From Polynucleobacter sp. 30F-ANTBAC (GTDB taxonomy: Bacteria > Pseudomonadota > Gammaproteobacteria > Burkholderiales > Burkholderiaceae): a stretch of DNA of 64,000 nt. The notes under the pieces were generated by a model that saw only the letters and a list, made by a program, of their open reading frames with translations, had not been told where the DNA came from and did no database searches. Position numbers and translations under genes: made by a program. The stretch is taken from NCBI RefSeq assembly GCF_018882385.1, contig NZ_JACVON010000002.1:372001-436000 (forward strand), in the 5' to 3' direction. Positions 1 to 11,365 of the stretch are shown here, one piece after another (the first letter of the stretch is position 1; each line of letters opens with the position of its first letter).

Positions 1-141
1 GCTTGGCAGTACCTGACCAGCTTGATCTTGTCGCTGGGCATGCTTACCGCTGGCTAAGTCAGCATCAATGATTTGGCGCAAAAAATTCGAGACCTCTAGG
101 GTCTCGAATTTTGAAGGATTTGGGTTCTTCTTTTCAGACAT
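1..141 (-). CDS. glnS: Glutaminyl-tRNA synthetase, N-terminal part (cut by window edge)
   Basis: Reading leftward from an ATG at 139-141, the 47 visible codons give a protein starting MSEKKNPNPSKFETLEV and continuing with SNFLRQIIDADLASGKH. This is the typical N-terminal helix of bacterial GlnRS just before the HIGH-containing catalytic domain. The enzyme charges tRNA-Gln in the cytoplasm. Only the start is in the window, so no catalytic motif can be checked. The gene begins 15 bp after the tctA stop on the same strand. A TACAAT-like -10 sequence just upstream could give it its own promoter. Confidence 0.75.
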   Translation of the reverse strand, partial: MSEKKNPNPSKFETLEVSNFLRQIIDADLASGKHAQRQDQAGQVLPS

Positions 142-156
142 ACCCGTATTGTAGAT

Positions 157-1659
157 TTATTCTTCGACGAAAGCTTCTTCTCGTGTTTTCTTAACCGCCG
201 GAAGCATCACAATAAGAACCAATAATGCAGCAGCAATTAACAAGCCTAGGGATAGAGGGCGTGAGAAGAACACCGTGTAGTCGCCTCTGGAAAGGAGCAT
301 GGCACGACGGAAATATTCTTCCATCATAGGACCTAATACAAAGCCCAAGAGAAGAGGTGCCGCCTCGCAACCAAGCTTGGTAAATAGGTAGCCAAGAATG
401 CCAAATAACACTGTTAAATAGATATCAAAGGTTGTGTTGTTGACTGTATAAACGCCAATACAACAAAATACTAAGATTGCTGGATAGAGATGTTTGTATG
501 GGATTGTTAATAGCTTCACCCAAACGCCAATCAGCGGAAGGTTCAAGATGATTAACATCAAGTTACCAATCCACATTGAGGCAATCAATCCCCAGAAAAG
601 AGCAGGATTAGATGACATGACCTGTGGACCAGGTTGAATGTTATGAATGGTCATCGCGCCAACCATCAATGCCATCACAGCATTAGGTGGGATACCAAGA
701 GTTAACAAAGGAATGAAAGATGTTTGTGATGCTGCATTGTTGGCAGATTCCGGACCGGCAACACCTTCAATCGCACCTTTACCAAACTCAGCGCTGTACT
801 TAGAAGTTTTCTTTTCTAGAGAGTAGGCTGAGAAGGCTGCAAGAGGCGCGCCGCCACCTGGAAGAACACCCAATATTGACCCGATAGTTGTGCCGCGCAA
901 AATAGAAGGCATCATGCGCTTGAAGTCAGTTTTGTTGGGCCACAAATTTGTGACTTTATCTAAGAAAGTCTCGCGCGCTTCTTTTTGTGAAAGGTTGTTC
1001 ATGATTTCAGCAAAGCCAAACATGCCCATTGCCACAGCAACGAAACCAATACCATCAGTCATTTGTGGAATATCAAATGAGTAACGTGCTGTACCGGAGT
1101 TAACGTCTGTTCCAACGAGGCCCAATAACAAACCTAAAACAATCATAGCAATCGCTTTAATCAATGAACCTGATGCCAAAACAACTGCACCAATCAGGCC
1201 AAGAACCATCAGTGAAAAGTATTCTGCGGGACCAAATTTGAAAGCTAATTCAGATAGGGGTACAGCAAAAGCTGCCAAAACTAATGTGGCAACGCAGCCA
1301 GCAAAGAATGAGCCGAAACCTGCTGTAAATAAAGCTACACCAGCACGACCGCGCCTAGCCATCTGATAACCATCAATAGCGGTCACAACGGATGCCGATT
1401 CGCCAGGAATATTAACTAGGATGGCGGTTGTAGATCCACCGTATTGAGCACCGTAGTAAATACCTGCCAACATAATGAGGGCGGCTACAGGTGGCAATGC
1501 GTATGTGGCAGGCAAAAGCATCGCAATCGTCGCGATAGGGCCAAGGCCTGGTAGAACGCCAATCAGCGTACCTAATATGCAGCCAATTAAACAGTAAAGT
1601 AGATTTTGATAGGTTAAAGCAGTGCTAAAGCCTAGGGCTAAATTATCTAGTAATTCCAT
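157..1659 (-). CDS. tctA: Tripartite tricarboxylate transporter, large membrane subunit TctA
   Basis: A 500-residue protein with about a dozen hydrophobic segments and the family signature GVLPGLGPIATIAMLLP near residue 35, followed by a second Gly/Pro-rich repeat (LGVLPGGGAPLAAFSAY) near residue 265. TctA is the large inner-membrane subunit of the TTT transporters, which import carboxylates using a periplasmic TctC binding protein. Length is normal for the family. It follows the small subunit tctB by 18 bp and precedes glnS. No tctC lies beside it, so the binding protein is presumably encoded elsewhere and the substrate cannot be deduced. Confidence 0.93.
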   Translation of the reverse strand: MELLDNLALGFSTALTYQNLLYCLIGCILGTLIGVLPGLGPIATIAMLLPATYALPPVAALIMLAGIYYGAQYGGSTTAILVNIPGESASVVTAIDGYQMARRGRAGVALFTAGFGSFFAGCVATLVLAAFAVPLSELAFKFGPAEYFSLMVLGLIGAVVLASGSLIKAIAMIVLGLLLGLVGTDVNSGTARYSFDIPQMTDGIGFVAVAMGMFGFAEIMNNLSQKEARETFLDKVTNLWPNKTDFKRMMPSILRGTTIGSILGVLPGGGAPLAAFSAYSLEKKTSKYSAEFGKGAIEGVAGPESANNAASQTSFIPLLTLGIPPNAVMALMVGAMTIHNIQPGPQVMSSNPALFWGLIASMWIGNLMLIILNLPLIGVWVKLLTIPYKHLYPAILVFCCIGVYTVNNTTFDIYLTVLFGILGYLFTKLGCEAAPLLLGFVLGPMMEEYFRRAMLLSRGDYTVFFSRPLSLGLLIAAALLVLIVMLPAVKKTREEAFVEE

Positions 1660-1677
1660 TTCAATACTCCTAGGGGT

Positions 1678-2139
1678 TTAAGCGGTAAAGATAGTTGGCC
1701 ACACCTGGAACTGAAGCTTCAGTCCCCAGATGAAAGCAATGTAGGCAATTACATTCAAGATGATGGCGTTAACGATGGTGCCTTTCCAGTGAAACTCATG
1801 GCTAGCCATAGCTGAAATAAATACAAGTGCCAATATCGAGAGCATTAGCCCTAAATGAGCCAATACGAGACCAAAAAACACAACCGAGCCTAGAACCCAA
1901 ATAATTGAGGGCCAATGCCATTTTTCGAGCGTGTCCACATGAGACTTCTGTGACATAGCGGTCATGGTAATAATCGCACCAAGCACTGAAAGTAATAAAC
2001 CTAACCAAAATGGGAAGAAACCTGGCCCCATTTTTGCTGATGTCCCCATACTGTACGTTGTTGCAACGTAGGAAAATCCTGCGCCAATTGCAACAAACAA
2101 CAAACCTGAAGCAAAGTCTTTTTGACTGCGAACTTGCAT
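1678..2139 (-). CDS. tctB: Tripartite tricarboxylate transporter, small membrane subunit TctB
   Basis: A 153-residue protein with four predicted membrane segments. The N-terminal pattern (QKDFASGLLFVAIGAGF, then KMGPGFFPFWLGLLL) is characteristic of the TctB family. TctB pairs with TctA in the inner membrane and its exact role in transport is poorly defined. It is the first gene of the tctB-tctA pair. The promoter should lie in the 122-bp gap shared with the divergent alaS gene. Confidence 0.9.
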   Translation of the reverse strand: MQVRSQKDFASGLLFVAIGAGFSYVATTYSMGTSAKMGPGFFPFWLGLLLSVLGAIITMTAMSQKSHVDTLEKWHWPSIIWVLGSVVFFGLVLAHLGLMLSILALVFISAMASHEFHWKGTIVNAIILNVIAYIAFIWGLKLQFQVWPTIFTA

Positions 2140-2267
2140 ACTAAAACCCTCTATTTTTTTGTAAAAAATGTCTCAGAGCTCGATTGTAAGCTTTCCTAAA
2201 GGTTGGGCGAAATTTTAATTGGTCAGGGTTTACGCTAGATAAGCCTCTCTGAGTCATAATTATGGTC

Positions 2268-4895
2268 ATGAAAGTTACTCAAATACGCGAAAATTTCCTA
2301 AAGTTCTTTGAATCCAAGGGGCATCAAGTTGTCTCGTCTAGTCCGGTTGTTCCCGGGGATGATCCAACCCTGCTATTCACCAATGCAGGTATGAACCAAT
2401 TCAAAGATGTTTTCTTGGGCTTTGATAAGCGCCCGTACACGAGAGCAACCACTGCTCAAAAGTGTATCCGAGCGGGTGGTAAGCACAATGACTTAGATAA
2501 CGTTGGCTACACAGCCCGTCACCATACTTTTTTTGAGATGTTGGGTAATTTCTCATTTGGCGACTATTTCAAGCGTGATGCGATCAGTTATGCCTGGGAA
2601 TTGCTCACCACGGTTTACAAGCTTCCTCCTGAGAAGCTATGGGTGACTGTGTATGCAGAAGACGATGAAGCTTATGAAATCTGGAGTAAAGAAGTAGGTG
2701 TTCCAGCTGAGCGCATTGTTCGCATTGGTGACAATAAAGGTGGTCGTTACGCTTCTGATAATTTCTGGATGATGGGCGATACAGGTCCTTGTGGACCTTG
2801 TACGGAAATTTTCTTTGATCATGGAGAAGATGTACCTGGAGGTCCTCCTGGAAGCCCTAATGAAGATGGTGATCGCTACATTGAGATTTGGAATAACGTT
2901 TTCATGCAGTTCAATCGTGATGAAGACGGTGTCATGCACCCCTTGCCAAAGCCTAGCGTGGATACAGGTATGGGCTTGGAGCGTATTGCGGCTGTTTTAC
3001 AGCATGTGCATTCTAATTATGAGATCGATCTTTTCGTTAATTTGTTAAATGCCGCTAAGGCAGCTGTGGATGGTGCTGGTGCGGGTCAGTGTGACGCTAA
3101 CAGTCCTTCGCTAAAAGTCATTGCTGATCATATTCGTGCATGTACTTTTACAGTGGTGGATGGTGTGATTCCTGGTAATGCTGGACGTGGATATGTTCTG
3201 CGTCGTATTACGCGCCGTGCTATTCGTCACGGTTACAAGCTAGGTGCTCGCGCACCATTCTTTCATAAAATTGTTAGTGCACTCGTTAAAGAGATGGGTG
3301 AAGCCTATCCTGAATTAAGAGCTAATGAAGCGCGTGTTACGGAAGTTTTAAGACAGGAAGAAGAGCGTTTTTTCCAAACGATTGCTAATGGCATGGAGAT
3401 TTTGGAATCAGCCCTTGCGACCGGTACGAAGGTGATCGATGGTGAAACTGCATTTAAGTTGCATGACACATTTGGATTCCCGCTGGATTTAACGGCAGAC
3501 GTATGTCGAGAGCGTGATGTCACTGTTGATGATGCTGGTTTCGAAATAGCCATGAATCGTCAGCGAGAGCAAGCTAGAGCTGCTGGCAAATTCAAAATGG
3601 CTCAAGGCCTTGAGTACGCTGGTGCGCCCACCACTTTCTATGGCTATGACTCATTAAATCAAGACTCAGCCAACGTGTTGGCTTTGTATGTAGACGGTAG
3701 CCAAGTTCAAAGCATTAAAGCTGGTGATAGTGCTGTGGTGGTTTTAGATAAGACGCCTTTCTATGCCGAATCTGGAGGTCAGGTTGGTGATGCGGGTGAG
3801 CTTCGTAATGCATCGAGCTTATTTGAGGTGGAAGACACTCTTAAAATTCAAGCGGACGTTTTTGGTCATCATGGCCAAGTTGCTGAGGGTGAGATTAAGG
3901 TGGGTGATCAATTGGGCGCCAAGGTGAATGCTGAGCGTCGTTTACGCACTATTCGTCATCACAGTGCCACTCACTTGATGCACAAAGCTTTGCGTGAAGT
4001 TCTAGGTGCTCATGTGCAGCAAAAAGGATCCTTAGTTGATCCTGATAAAACTCGTTTTGACTTCACTCATACTGCACCAATGACTGCGGCTGAGATCAAG
4101 CAAGTCGAAGACTTGGTTAATGCTGAAATCTTAGCGAATGCACAAGCCTCTGCAAAAGTGATGAGCTTGGATGATGCGCAGAAAACCGGTGCCATGATGT
4201 TGTTTGGCGAGAAGTACGGTGAGACTGTTCGCGTTCTCGAAATTGGGTCATCCAAAGAGCTTTGTGGCGGTACTCATGTGCAGCGTACAGGTGATATCGG
4301 TGTTTTCAAAATCTTGGCTGAGAGCGGTGTAGCAGCAGGTATTCGAAGAGTAGAAGCCATTGCTGGTGATCGCGCTTTGGCCTACCTCCAGAAATTGGAT
4401 ACGCAAGTGAACCAGTTGGCTGCAGCACTCAAAGCAACCCCAAGTGATCTACAGCAACGTATTACGCAGTTGCAAGATCATGCCCGTGCTCTCGAAAAAG
4501 AACTCGAGCGCTTAGGTTCCAAACTAGCGGCTAGCCAAGGTGATGACCTCATGTCTCAAGCCATTGAGATCAAGGGTATTAAAGTGCTTGCTGCTCAATT
4601 AGAGGGCGCTGATGCTAAGGTTTTAAGAGAGACTTTGGACCAACTTAAAAACAAGCTAAAGTCAGCAACAATTGTTTTAGCCTCTGTTCAAGATGGCAAG
4701 GTTCAGTTGGCTGCAGGTGTGACGGCTGATGCGATCGCTAAAGTGAAAGCTGGCGACTTGGTGAACTTTGTTGCTCAACAAGTTGGTGGTAAAGGTGGCG
4801 GTAAGCCGGATATGGCCATGGCAGGCGGAACAGACCCTAAGGGTTTGCCATCTGCACTTCAGAGTGTTCAAGCTTGGGTAGCGGAGCGTCTATGA
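2268..4895 (+). CDS. alaS: Alanyl-tRNA synthetase
   Basis: An 875-residue class II synthetase, close to the 876 residues of the E. coli enzyme. The catalytic core starts [14 protein letters not shown] and contains [16 protein letters not shown] editing-domain sequence. The editing domain carries the zinc/hydrolysis motif HHSATH near residue 563 and CGGTHV near residue 665. The C-terminal part is the coiled-coil and glycine-rich ([15 protein letters not shown]) domain. It charges tRNA-Ala and clears mischarged Ser and Gly. Two in-frame ATGs (2262 and 2268) are possible; the second gives the family-typical MKVxxIR start. The stop overlaps the ATG of the next gene. Confidence 0.97.
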   Translation: MKVTQIRENFLKFFESKGHQVVSSSPVVPGDDPTLLFTNAGMNQFKDVFLGFDKRPYTRATTAQKCIRAGGKHNDLDNVGYTARHHTFFEMLGNFSFGDYFKRDAISYAWELLTTVYKLPPEKLWVTVYAEDDEAYEIWSKEVGVPAERIVRIGDNKGGRYASDNFWMMGDTGPCGPCTEIFFDHGEDVPGGPPGSPNEDGDRYIEIWNNVFMQFNRDEDGVMHPLPKPSVDTGMGLERIAAVLQHVHSNYEIDLFVNLLNAAKAAVDGAGAGQCDANSPSLKVIADHIRACTFTVVDGVIPGNAGRGYVLRRITRRAIRHGYKLGARAPFFHKIVSALVKEMGEAYPELRANEARVTEVLRQEEERFFQTIANGMEILESALATGTKVIDGETAFKLHDTFGFPLDLTADVCRERDVTVDDAGFEIAMNRQREQARAAGKFKMAQGLEYAGAPTTFYGYDSLNQDSANVLALYVDGSQVQSIKAGDSAVVVLDKTPFYAESGGQVGDAGELRNASSLFEVEDTLKIQADVFGHHGQVAEGEIKVGDQLGAKVNAERRLRTIRHHSATHLMHKALREVLGAHVQQKGSLVDPDKTRFDFTHTAPMTAAEIKQVEDLVNAEILANAQASAKVMSLDDAQKTGAMMLFGEKYGETVRVLEIGSSKELCGGTHVQRTGDIGVFKILAESGVAAGIRRVEAIAGDRALAYLQKLDTQVNQLAAALKATPSDLQQRITQLQDHARALEKELERLGSKLAASQGDDLMSQAIEIKGIKVLAAQLEGADAKVLRETLDQLKNKLKSATIVLASVQDGKVQLAAGVTADAIAKVKAGDLVNFVAQQVGGKGGGKPDMAMAGGTDPKGLPSALQSVQAWVAERL

Positions 4896-5131
4896 GCGCG
4901 CCATCGCAAATTGATAAAGAGGTAGATGCGACCGGTTTAACTTGCCCGTTACCGATCTTGAGAGCTAAGAAGGCGCTTGCGGAAATGCAGAGTGGTGAAA
5001 TACTTAAAGTGACTGCAACAGATACCGGTTCTTCCACTGATTTTCCGGTGTTTGCTAAGCAAACCGGAAATGATTTGTTGGCTCAAGAAAAAGTGGGCGA
5101 GGCGTTTGTTTTTTATTTAAAGCGTCGCTAA
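4892..5131 (+). CDS. TusA-family sulfurtransferase-like protein
   Basis: A 79-residue protein with the TusA/YeeD core: the D-x-x-G-L-x-CPLP motif carrying the sulfur-accepting cysteine, then LRAKKAL and the C-terminal beta strand AFVFYLKR. TusA proteins relay persulfide sulfur for tRNA thiolation, molybdopterin synthesis or sulfur oxidation; which applies here cannot be told. The start is the ATG overlapping the alaS stop (ATGA), so translation is probably coupled to alaS. Longer in-frame starts inside alaS are less likely. Confidence 0.85.
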   Translation: MSAPSQIDKEVDATGLTCPLPILRAKKALAEMQSGEILKVTATDTGSSTDFPVFAKQTGNDLLAQEKVGEAFVFYLKRR

Positions 5132-5183
5132 TTAAAAATAGATAAGCCAAAGTAGAAAAACTAGAAACACCAGAAACGCAAAA

Positions 5184-5214
5184 GGCTCGATTAAGGAATT
5201 AATCGAGCCTTTTT
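5184..5214 (+). terminator. Rho-independent terminator after alaS-tusA
   Basis: A perfect 11-bp stem (GGCTCGATTAA / TTAATCGAGCC) with a GGAA loop, followed by a T run, 52 bp past the TusA-like stop. Confidence 0.88.
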
Positions 5215-5246
5215 ATTTAAAGCCTCACTCATTAAGTGAGTGAGGC
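5210..5246 (-). terminator. Probable terminator of the valS-galU transcript
   Basis: A 10-bp perfect stem (GCCTCACTCA / TGAGTGAGGC) 20 bp beyond the galU stop. On the minus strand it is followed by TTTAAATAAAA, a weak U-rich tail. It lies back to back with the plus-strand terminator. Confidence 0.6.
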
Positions 5247-5266
5247 AGAAGATCAATCGATACGCT

Positions 5267-6139
5267 TTATTGGCTGCGAGTTTTTAAGAACTCTTTAAAT
5301 CCGTCTTTTACTTCTGGGTGACGAAGCGCAAAATCAACGGTTGCTTTGAGGTAACCCAACTTGCTACCGCAGTCATAGCGAACACCTTCGTATTCATAGG
5401 CTAAAACCTGCTCTTGACTCAATAAAGATTGGATGGCATCAGTTAACTGAAGCTCACCACCAGCGCCTGGTTTGATATTTCTAATGTGATCGAAGATTCT
5501 TGAAGATAAGATGTATCGACCAACAACGCCCAAGTTCGAAGGTGCGTTAGCAGGCTCAGGTTTCTCAACAATGCCATTCAGTTTGTAGATACGATCTTCA
5601 AAAACTTTGCCATCGATCACGCCATAAGATTTGCTTTGTTCTGGAGAGATTTTCTCAACACCCAATATTGAGCTACGGTAGTGCTGATATTGATCAACCA
5701 TTTGTTTCATAACTGGCACAGGGCTGTCCAATAAGTCATCGGCCAAGATAACGGCGAAAGCTTCATCTCTGATCAATTTTTCCGCACATAGAACGGCATG
5801 CCCTAAACCAAGAGCTTCAGGTTGACGAACATAGACGCAGTCAACGTGGCTTGGCTTGATGCTACGAACCAATTGGAGTAGCTCTTGCTTGTTCTTGGCC
5901 TCTAATTCAGCTTCCAATTCATAAGCTTTATCAAAGTGATCTTCGATGGCGCGCTTGCTGCGACCAGTCACAAAAATCATTTCAGTGATGCCGGCTGCCA
6001 TCGCTTCTTCAACCGCATATTGAATGAGCGGCTTATCCACGACATTCAACATTTCTTTAGGGCTTGCTTTTGTTGCAGGTAAGAAGCGTGTGCCTAGACC
6101 TGCAACAGGAAAGACGGCTTTGGTGATTGGATTAGTCAT
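5267..6139 (-). CDS. galU: UTP-glucose-1-phosphate uridylyltransferase
   Basis: A 290-residue nucleotidyltransferase. The signature GLGTRFLPATKASPKEML occupies residues 14-31, followed by the conserved DKPLIQYAVEEA and later ADDLLD. It makes UDP-glucose from UTP and glucose-1-phosphate for envelope polysaccharides. Length matches the bacterial GalU family. It sits 1 bp after the valS stop on the same strand, so the two are very likely co-transcribed, and a hairpin follows it. Confidence 0.95.
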   Translation of the reverse strand: MTNPITKAVFPVAGLGTRFLPATKASPKEMLNVVDKPLIQYAVEEAMAAGITEMIFVTGRSKRAIEDHFDKAYELEAELEAKNKQELLQLVRSIKPSHVDCVYVRQPEALGLGHAVLCAEKLIRDEAFAVILADDLLDSPVPVMKQMVDQYQHYRSSILGVEKISPEQSKSYGVIDGKVFEDRIYKLNGIVEKPEPANAPSNLGVVGRYILSSRIFDHIRNIKPGAGGELQLTDAIQSLLSQEQVLAYEYEGVRYDCGSKLGYLKATVDFALRHPEVKDGFKEFLKTRSQ

Positions 6140-6140
6140 A

Positions 6141-9002
6141 TTAGGATGGTAAACGATTTAATTGGCTCTTTAGCTTTTCAACGAGAGACTCAAATTCAGC
6201 AAGACGTTGCTTTTCTTGCGCTACAACAGCCTCTGGTGCTCGCGCCACAAAGCTCTCATTATTTAACTTGGCATTTGCTTTTGCAATTTCACCGTTAATG
6301 CGATCGATTTCTTTTCCAAGACGTTGCTTTTCAGCAGCGGCATCGATCTCAACTTTTAGCAAAATTTTAGTATTACCCACAATCGCTACTGGTGCACCAG
6401 CACCATCCGCTTCAAGCTGTGCCTCATCCTCATAAATCTTGACCTCTGAAAGTTTGGCTAAGGCTTGGATATAAGGTGCTGCTACTTTTAAGTAAGCTGC
6501 ATTACCAGATACATAGAGTGGAACACGTAGGGCAGGAGAGATTTGCATCTCACCACGTAAATTGCGGCAAGCATCGACGAGCGCTTTTATTTCTGCAACC
6601 CAGGCTTCACTCTTTTCATCAATCTTTTGAGGTTGGGCTATTGGGTAGGGCTGAAGAGCGATCGTTTGTTTTTCTTGTGACTCTAACGATTTACCTGAAA
6701 TCGGCGCAACAATTTGCCATAGTTCTTCTGTAATAAAAGGAATAACTGGGTGAGCTAAACGTAAGATCGTTTCTAATACTCTCAAAAGCGTTCTACGCGT
6801 TGCTCTTTGCTGTGCTGGCGTGCCATTTTGAATTTGTACCTTAGCGAGCTCGAGGTACCAGTCACAATACTCATCCCAAACAAATTGATAAATCGATGTG
6901 GAGATATTGTCAAAGCGGTAATCTTTAAAACCTTTATCAATATCAGCTTCCACTCGTTGCAGCAACGAAACAATCCAGCGATCAGCTGGTGAAAAATCCA
7001 AGTAACCTTCTGGACCGCAGTCACCCACGCATTCAGCAATGCCGTTGTCCTCTGGTGTACCTGGGCAGTTCATCAAAACAAATCGTGTGGCGTTCCAAAG
7101 TTTGTTGCAGAAGTTTCTGTAACCTTCGCAGCGCTTTTGATCAAAGTTGATGCTGCGACCAAGAGTAGCCATTGATGCAAATGTAAATCGCAATGCATCT
7201 GTACCAAATGCAGGGATACCATCCGGGAACTCTTTCTTCGTCTTTTTGGTAATGCTTTCGGCTTGCTTAGGATTCATCAAGCCTGTTGTACGTTTTGCTA
7301 AAAGAGTTTCAAGATCAATGCCATCAATTAGATCGATAGGGTCCAAGGTATTGCCTTTGGACTTACTCATTTTTTGTCCTTCAGCATCTCTTACCAAGCC
7401 GTGAACATAAACTGTTTCAAAAGGAATCTTGCCGGTGAAGTGGCAGGTCATCATGACCATGCGGGCAACCCAGAAGAAAATAATATCGAAACCCGTTACT
7501 AGAGCAGATGAAGGTAAGAAGTGGGCTAGTTCAGGAGTTTTATTAGGCCAACCTAATGATGAAAATGGCACTAAGGCTGAGCTAAACCAAGTATCGAGCA
7601 CGTCATCGTCGCGACGTAGAGAACCTGTGTAGCCATTGGCTTTAGCTTTGGCCTGAGCTTCCTCTTCGGTGCGAGCAACCACAATCTTGCCATCGTCTTG
7701 ATACCAAGCTGGAATTTGATGCCCCCACCATAGTTGACGAGAGATACACCAATCCTGGATACCTTCAAGCCACTGGTTGTAAGTGGTTGTCCAGTTCTCT
7801 GGAACAAACTTCACGTCACCGCACTTCACGGCATCCAGAGCAGCTTCGGCAATCGATTTACCAGGGCGGTATAAGTTATGTTCGGTTGGCTTTGACATCG
7901 CCACAAACCATTGATCCGTGAGCATAGGCTCAATGACCGATTTGGTTCTGTCACCTCTTGGCACCATGAGGGTGTGAGGTTGCACTTTTTCCAATAAGCT
8001 TAGAGACTCTAAATCAGCAACGATGAGTTTTCTGGCATCAAAGCGATCCAGGCCTTGATACTTTTGAGGTGCTTGATCATTGATCTTGGCATCCAAGGTT
8101 AGGATGTTGATCATTTCTAGTTGGTGACGTAAACCAACGGCATAGTCATTAAAGTCATGAGCCGGCGTAACTTTCACCACGCCAGTTCCAAATGCTGGGT
8201 CAACATAATCATCTGCAATGATCGGAATCTTCCGGTCAGATAAAGGTAAGTTGACGGTTTGACCAATTAAATGCTTATAACGCTCATCCTCTGGGTGGAC
8301 CATTACAGCGACGTCGCCCAGCATGGTTTCTGGTCGAGTGGTGGCTACCGTTAAATGACCCGAACCATCGGTTAAGGGGTAGCGAATGTGCCACATGGAG
8401 CCTTGTTCTTCTTCGCTCTCTACTTCTAAGTCTGAAACGGCTGTTCCAAGAATGGGGTCCCAATTGACAAGGCGCTTGCCTCTATAAATCAAACCTTGCT
8501 CGTATAGGCTAACAAAGACCTCAACAACGGCTTGAGACATTTTGTCGTCCATTGTGAAATATTCACGGCTCCAATCAATGGATGCCCCTAGGCGACGTAT
8601 TTGACGGGTGATGGTGGAGCCCGATTGTTCTTTCCATGCCCAGACCTTCTCCAAGAACTTTTCGCGCCCTAAATCGTGTCTAGAGACCTTTTGAGCATCT
8701 AGCTGTCTTTCAACTACGATCTGGGTAGCGATACCAGCATGGTCAGTGCCTGGAACCCATAAGGTGTTTTTGCCGCTCATTCGAGCATGTCTGGCTAAGC
8801 CATCCATGATCGTTTGATTGAAGGCGTGGCCCATATGAAGGGTGCCTGTGACGTTGGGCGGAGGCAGCTGGATACAAAAACTGGCCTTTTGGTCGTCCAA
8901 AGTGGCGGTGGCAATACCCCTTTTTTCCCACTCAGGACCCCATTGGGCCTCGATGTTGGAGGGTTCGAAAGATTTAGCGAGATCAGAAAGATTTTTAGAC
9001 AT
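6141..9002 (-). CDS. valS: Valyl-tRNA synthetase
   Basis: A 953-residue class I synthetase. The HIGH-type motif appears in [12 protein letters not shown] near residue 55 and the KMSKS loop as KMSKSKGN near residue 544. [12 protein letters not shown] segment lies before the KMSKS domain. The last 60 residues are a charged coiled coil, normal for ValRS. It charges tRNA-Val and edits misactivated Thr. The ATG at 9002 gives MSKNLSDL; a TTG nine bases further out is less likely. It is divergent from the helicase gene across 40 bp. Confidence 0.96.
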   Translation of the reverse strand: MSKNLSDLAKSFEPSNIEAQWGPEWEKRGIATATLDDQKASFCIQLPPPNVTGTLHMGHAFNQTIMDGLARHARMSGKNTLWVPGTDHAGIATQIVVERQLDAQKVSRHDLGREKFLEKVWAWKEQSGSTITRQIRRLGASIDWSREYFTMDDKMSQAVVEVFVSLYEQGLIYRGKRLVNWDPILGTAVSDLEVESEEEQGSMWHIRYPLTDGSGHLTVATTRPETMLGDVAVMVHPEDERYKHLIGQTVNLPLSDRKIPIIADDYVDPAFGTGVVKVTPAHDFNDYAVGLRHQLEMINILTLDAKINDQAPQKYQGLDRFDARKLIVADLESLSLLEKVQPHTLMVPRGDRTKSVIEPMLTDQWFVAMSKPTEHNLYRPGKSIAEAALDAVKCGDVKFVPENWTTTYNQWLEGIQDWCISRQLWWGHQIPAWYQDDGKIVVARTEEEAQAKAKANGYTGSLRRDDDVLDTWFSSALVPFSSLGWPNKTPELAHFLPSSALVTGFDIIFFWVARMVMMTCHFTGKIPFETVYVHGLVRDAEGQKMSKSKGNTLDPIDLIDGIDLETLLAKRTTGLMNPKQAESITKKTKKEFPDGIPAFGTDALRFTFASMATLGRSINFDQKRCEGYRNFCNKLWNATRFVLMNCPGTPEDNGIAECVGDCGPEGYLDFSPADRWIVSLLQRVEADIDKGFKDYRFDNISTSIYQFVWDEYCDWYLELAKVQIQNGTPAQQRATRRTLLRVLETILRLAHPVIPFITEELWQIVAPISGKSLESQEKQTIALQPYPIAQPQKIDEKSEAWVAEIKALVDACRNLRGEMQISPALRVPLYVSGNAAYLKVAAPYIQALAKLSEVKIYEDEAQLEADGAGAPVAIVGNTKILLKVEIDAAAEKQRLGKEIDRINGEIAKANAKLNNESFVARAPEAVVAQEKQRLAEFESLVEKLKSQLNRLPS

Positions 9003-9042
9003 AAGCTGCAATTATAATTTTTTGTTGAACCTAAAGGCACAT

Positions 9043-11340
9043 GTGACGAATATTCTTAATAATCTCAATCCAGAACAGTATGAAGCGGTGACCTTGCCGC
9101 CTGTTAATGAGGCTGGAAATGCCCAGTCTGCCATGATCTTGGCCGGAGCAGGTAGTGGCAAGACCAAAGTTCTGACCACCCGAATTGCTTGGTTAATTCA
9201 GACATCTCAGGCGTCACCTGCCGGCATTTTGGCGGTTACCTTCACCAATAAAGCCGCAAAAGAGATGTTGACCCGACTTTCAGTGATGATGCCGATCAAT
9301 ACCCGCGGTATGTGGGTGGGTACCTTCCACGGACTCTGTAACCGTTTATTGAGAGCCCATCATAAAGATGCTGGTTTGCCTTCGACTTTCCAGATTTTGG
9401 ATACGCAAGATCAACTATCGGCTATTAAGAGGCTGTTGAAGTCTCTCAAAATTGACGATGAAAAATACCCGCCTAAGCAACTTCAGTACTTTATTGCTCA
9501 CGCTAAAGAAAAGGGCATGCGCTCCAAGGATATGGACCGAGGTGACTCGTTCCAAAATGCGATGGTCGAGCTTTATCAAGCGTATGAAGAGCAATGTCAG
9601 CGCGAAGGCGTGGTGGATTTTGCGGAGCTTCTTTTGCGAAGTTATGAGCTCCTTAAACATCATCAAGCGATTCGCGAGCATTATCAAGAACGCTTCCGTC
9701 ATATTTTGGTTGATGAGTTTCAGGATACGAATGCTTTGCAATATGCCTGGTTAAAGCTGATATCGGGTTATGGCTCATCCAACCCAAGTTCTGTTTTTGC
9801 TGTGGGTGATGATGATCAAAGTATTTACGCTTTCCGTGGAGCCGATGTGGAGAACATGCGTTTATTTGAAAGACATTTCAAACCGCACTTAGTTAAGCTA
9901 GAGCAAAACTATCGTTCATTTGGGCATATTCTTGATGCCGCTAACCATCTAATTGCTAACAACACCGAGCGTTTAGGTAAGAACTTACGAACCGACGCAG
10001 GCCATGGTGAGCCTGTTCGAGTTTATGAGGCAGCAACGGATGGGACTGAGGCTGCTTGGATGGTGGATGAGATCAAGAGTCTGATTAATACCGGCAGTAC
10101 TAGAAGCGAAACAGCGATTCTTTATAGAAGTAATGCTCAGTCTCGAATTATTGAGCATGGATTATTTTCAGCGGGCATTCCATACCGTGTTTATGGTGGT
10201 TTGCGATTCTTCGAGCGCGCTGAAATTAAACATGCCTTAGCCTACCTTCGTCTTTTAGAGAACCCTAACGACGACACATCATTTTCGAGAGTTGTTAATT
10301 TCCCAACCAGGGGTATTGGTGCTAAAAGTATTGAAACTTTGCAAGATAGCGCTAAATTGAACAATTGTTCTTTTTATGCGGCAGCACCTTATTTGGATGG
10401 TAAGGCGGGCAGTTCGATTTCAGCGTTTGTCAGGCTGATTGATCATATGAGAGATGCCACCCGTCATTACACATTGCCTGAGACTGTGGATTACGTGATT
10501 CAAAACAGCGGTTTAATTCAGCACTACTTAACGGAGCGTGAAGGGCAAGACCGCGTAGAGAACTTGCAAGAATTAGTTAATGCAGCCACAGCCTTTGTGG
10601 CTGAAGAAGGTATTCCTCAAGATACGGCGGCCGGAACCTCGGAAACTGAAGTGGTGGTTGAAATGTCGCCTCTAGCTGGTTTCTTAGCGCATGCTTCATT
10701 AGAAGCGGGCGACAACCAAGCTCAAGCAGGTCAGGATGCGGTGCAACTTATGACAGTTCATGCTGCCAAAGGTTTGGAATTTACCAATGTCTTTATTACG
10801 GGTCTTGAAGAAGGCTTATTCCCTCATGAGAATAGTGTGAATGAAGAGGATGGTTTGGAAGAAGAGCGTCGCTTGATGTATGTGGCGATCACTCGAGCCA
10901 AAGAAAGGTTGTTCTTGTCTCACACGCAATCTCGACTTCTGCATGGACAAGTGCGCTACAACTTGCCTTCACGTTTCTTGGATGAGTTACCTGCAGAATC
11001 ACTTAAGCATCTAACGCCTAAAAATAAAGACGCTCGTTGGGGTGGCACCACCACAACCAGAATGCCTTCTTGGTCGGAAGGAAGTGATTGGGGTGGGCGT
11101 GCAGCAACCACGCCACGTTCAATGGCTAGCGCCATCACCACACCTATCAGTAGCTTGCCACGTAAAGATAATGGGCATGGTTTTAGAGTTGGTCAAAGTG
11201 TCTTCCATACGAAGTTCGGCGAAGGCCGTATTCTGGCAATTGAAGGCTCTGGTGATGAAGCCAAGGCGCAAGTCAACTTCAACCGACACGGCCCTAAATG
11301 GCTGCAACTTGCGATTGCTAAATTAACTGCAATTGATTGA
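9043..11340 (+). CDS. uvrD: UvrD/Rep-family superfamily 1 DNA helicase
   Basis: A 765-residue helicase with the SF1A motifs in order: Q motif (LNPEQYEAV), Walker A AGAGSGKT near residue 37, DEFQDTN (motif II) near residue 223, GDDDQSIYAFRGA (motif III), and TVHAAKGLEF near residue 570. The C-terminal tail VFHTKFGEGRIL matches the Tudor-like domain of UvrD/PcrA. It unwinds DNA in excision and mismatch repair. The likely start is the GTG at 9043 (VTNILNNLNPEQ), preceded by AAAGG; the open frame extends upstream into valS but that part is not helicase-like. Rep is an alternative name. Confidence 0.9.
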   Translation: MTNILNNLNPEQYEAVTLPPVNEAGNAQSAMILAGAGSGKTKVLTTRIAWLIQTSQASPAGILAVTFTNKAAKEMLTRLSVMMPINTRGMWVGTFHGLCNRLLRAHHKDAGLPSTFQILDTQDQLSAIKRLLKSLKIDDEKYPPKQLQYFIAHAKEKGMRSKDMDRGDSFQNAMVELYQAYEEQCQREGVVDFAELLLRSYELLKHHQAIREHYQERFRHILVDEFQDTNALQYAWLKLISGYGSSNPSSVFAVGDDDQSIYAFRGADVENMRLFERHFKPHLVKLEQNYRSFGHILDAANHLIANNTERLGKNLRTDAGHGEPVRVYEAATDGTEAAWMVDEIKSLINTGSTRSETAILYRSNAQSRIIEHGLFSAGIPYRVYGGLRFFERAEIKHALAYLRLLENPNDDTSFSRVVNFPTRGIGAKSIETLQDSAKLNNCSFYAAAPYLDGKAGSSISAFVRLIDHMRDATRHYTLPETVDYVIQNSGLIQHYLTEREGQDRVENLQELVNAATAFVAEEGIPQDTAAGTSETEVVVEMSPLAGFLAHASLEAGDNQAQAGQDAVQLMTVHAAKGLEFTNVFITGLEEGLFPHENSVNEEDGLEEERRLMYVAITRAKERLFLSHTQSRLLHGQVRYNLPSRFLDELPAESLKHLTPKNKDARWGGTTTTRMPSWSEGSDWGGRAATTPRSMASAITTPISSLPRKDNGHGFRVGQSVFHTKFGEGRILAIEGSGDEAKAQVNFNRHGPKWLQLAIAKLTAID

Positions 11341-11365
11341 TCAATACAAAATTAACCAACCAAGT

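Noticed and set aside
5215-5266. Hairpin near 5222 as a riboswitch or small RNA
   Set aside because: A simple 10-bp stem just after a stop codon with a U-rich tail on the minus strand is adequately explained as the galU terminator.
8842-9042. Longer uvrD starting inside valS
   Set aside because: The upstream part is the antisense of conserved valS codons and has no helicase similarity; the helicase N-terminus fits the GTG at 9043.
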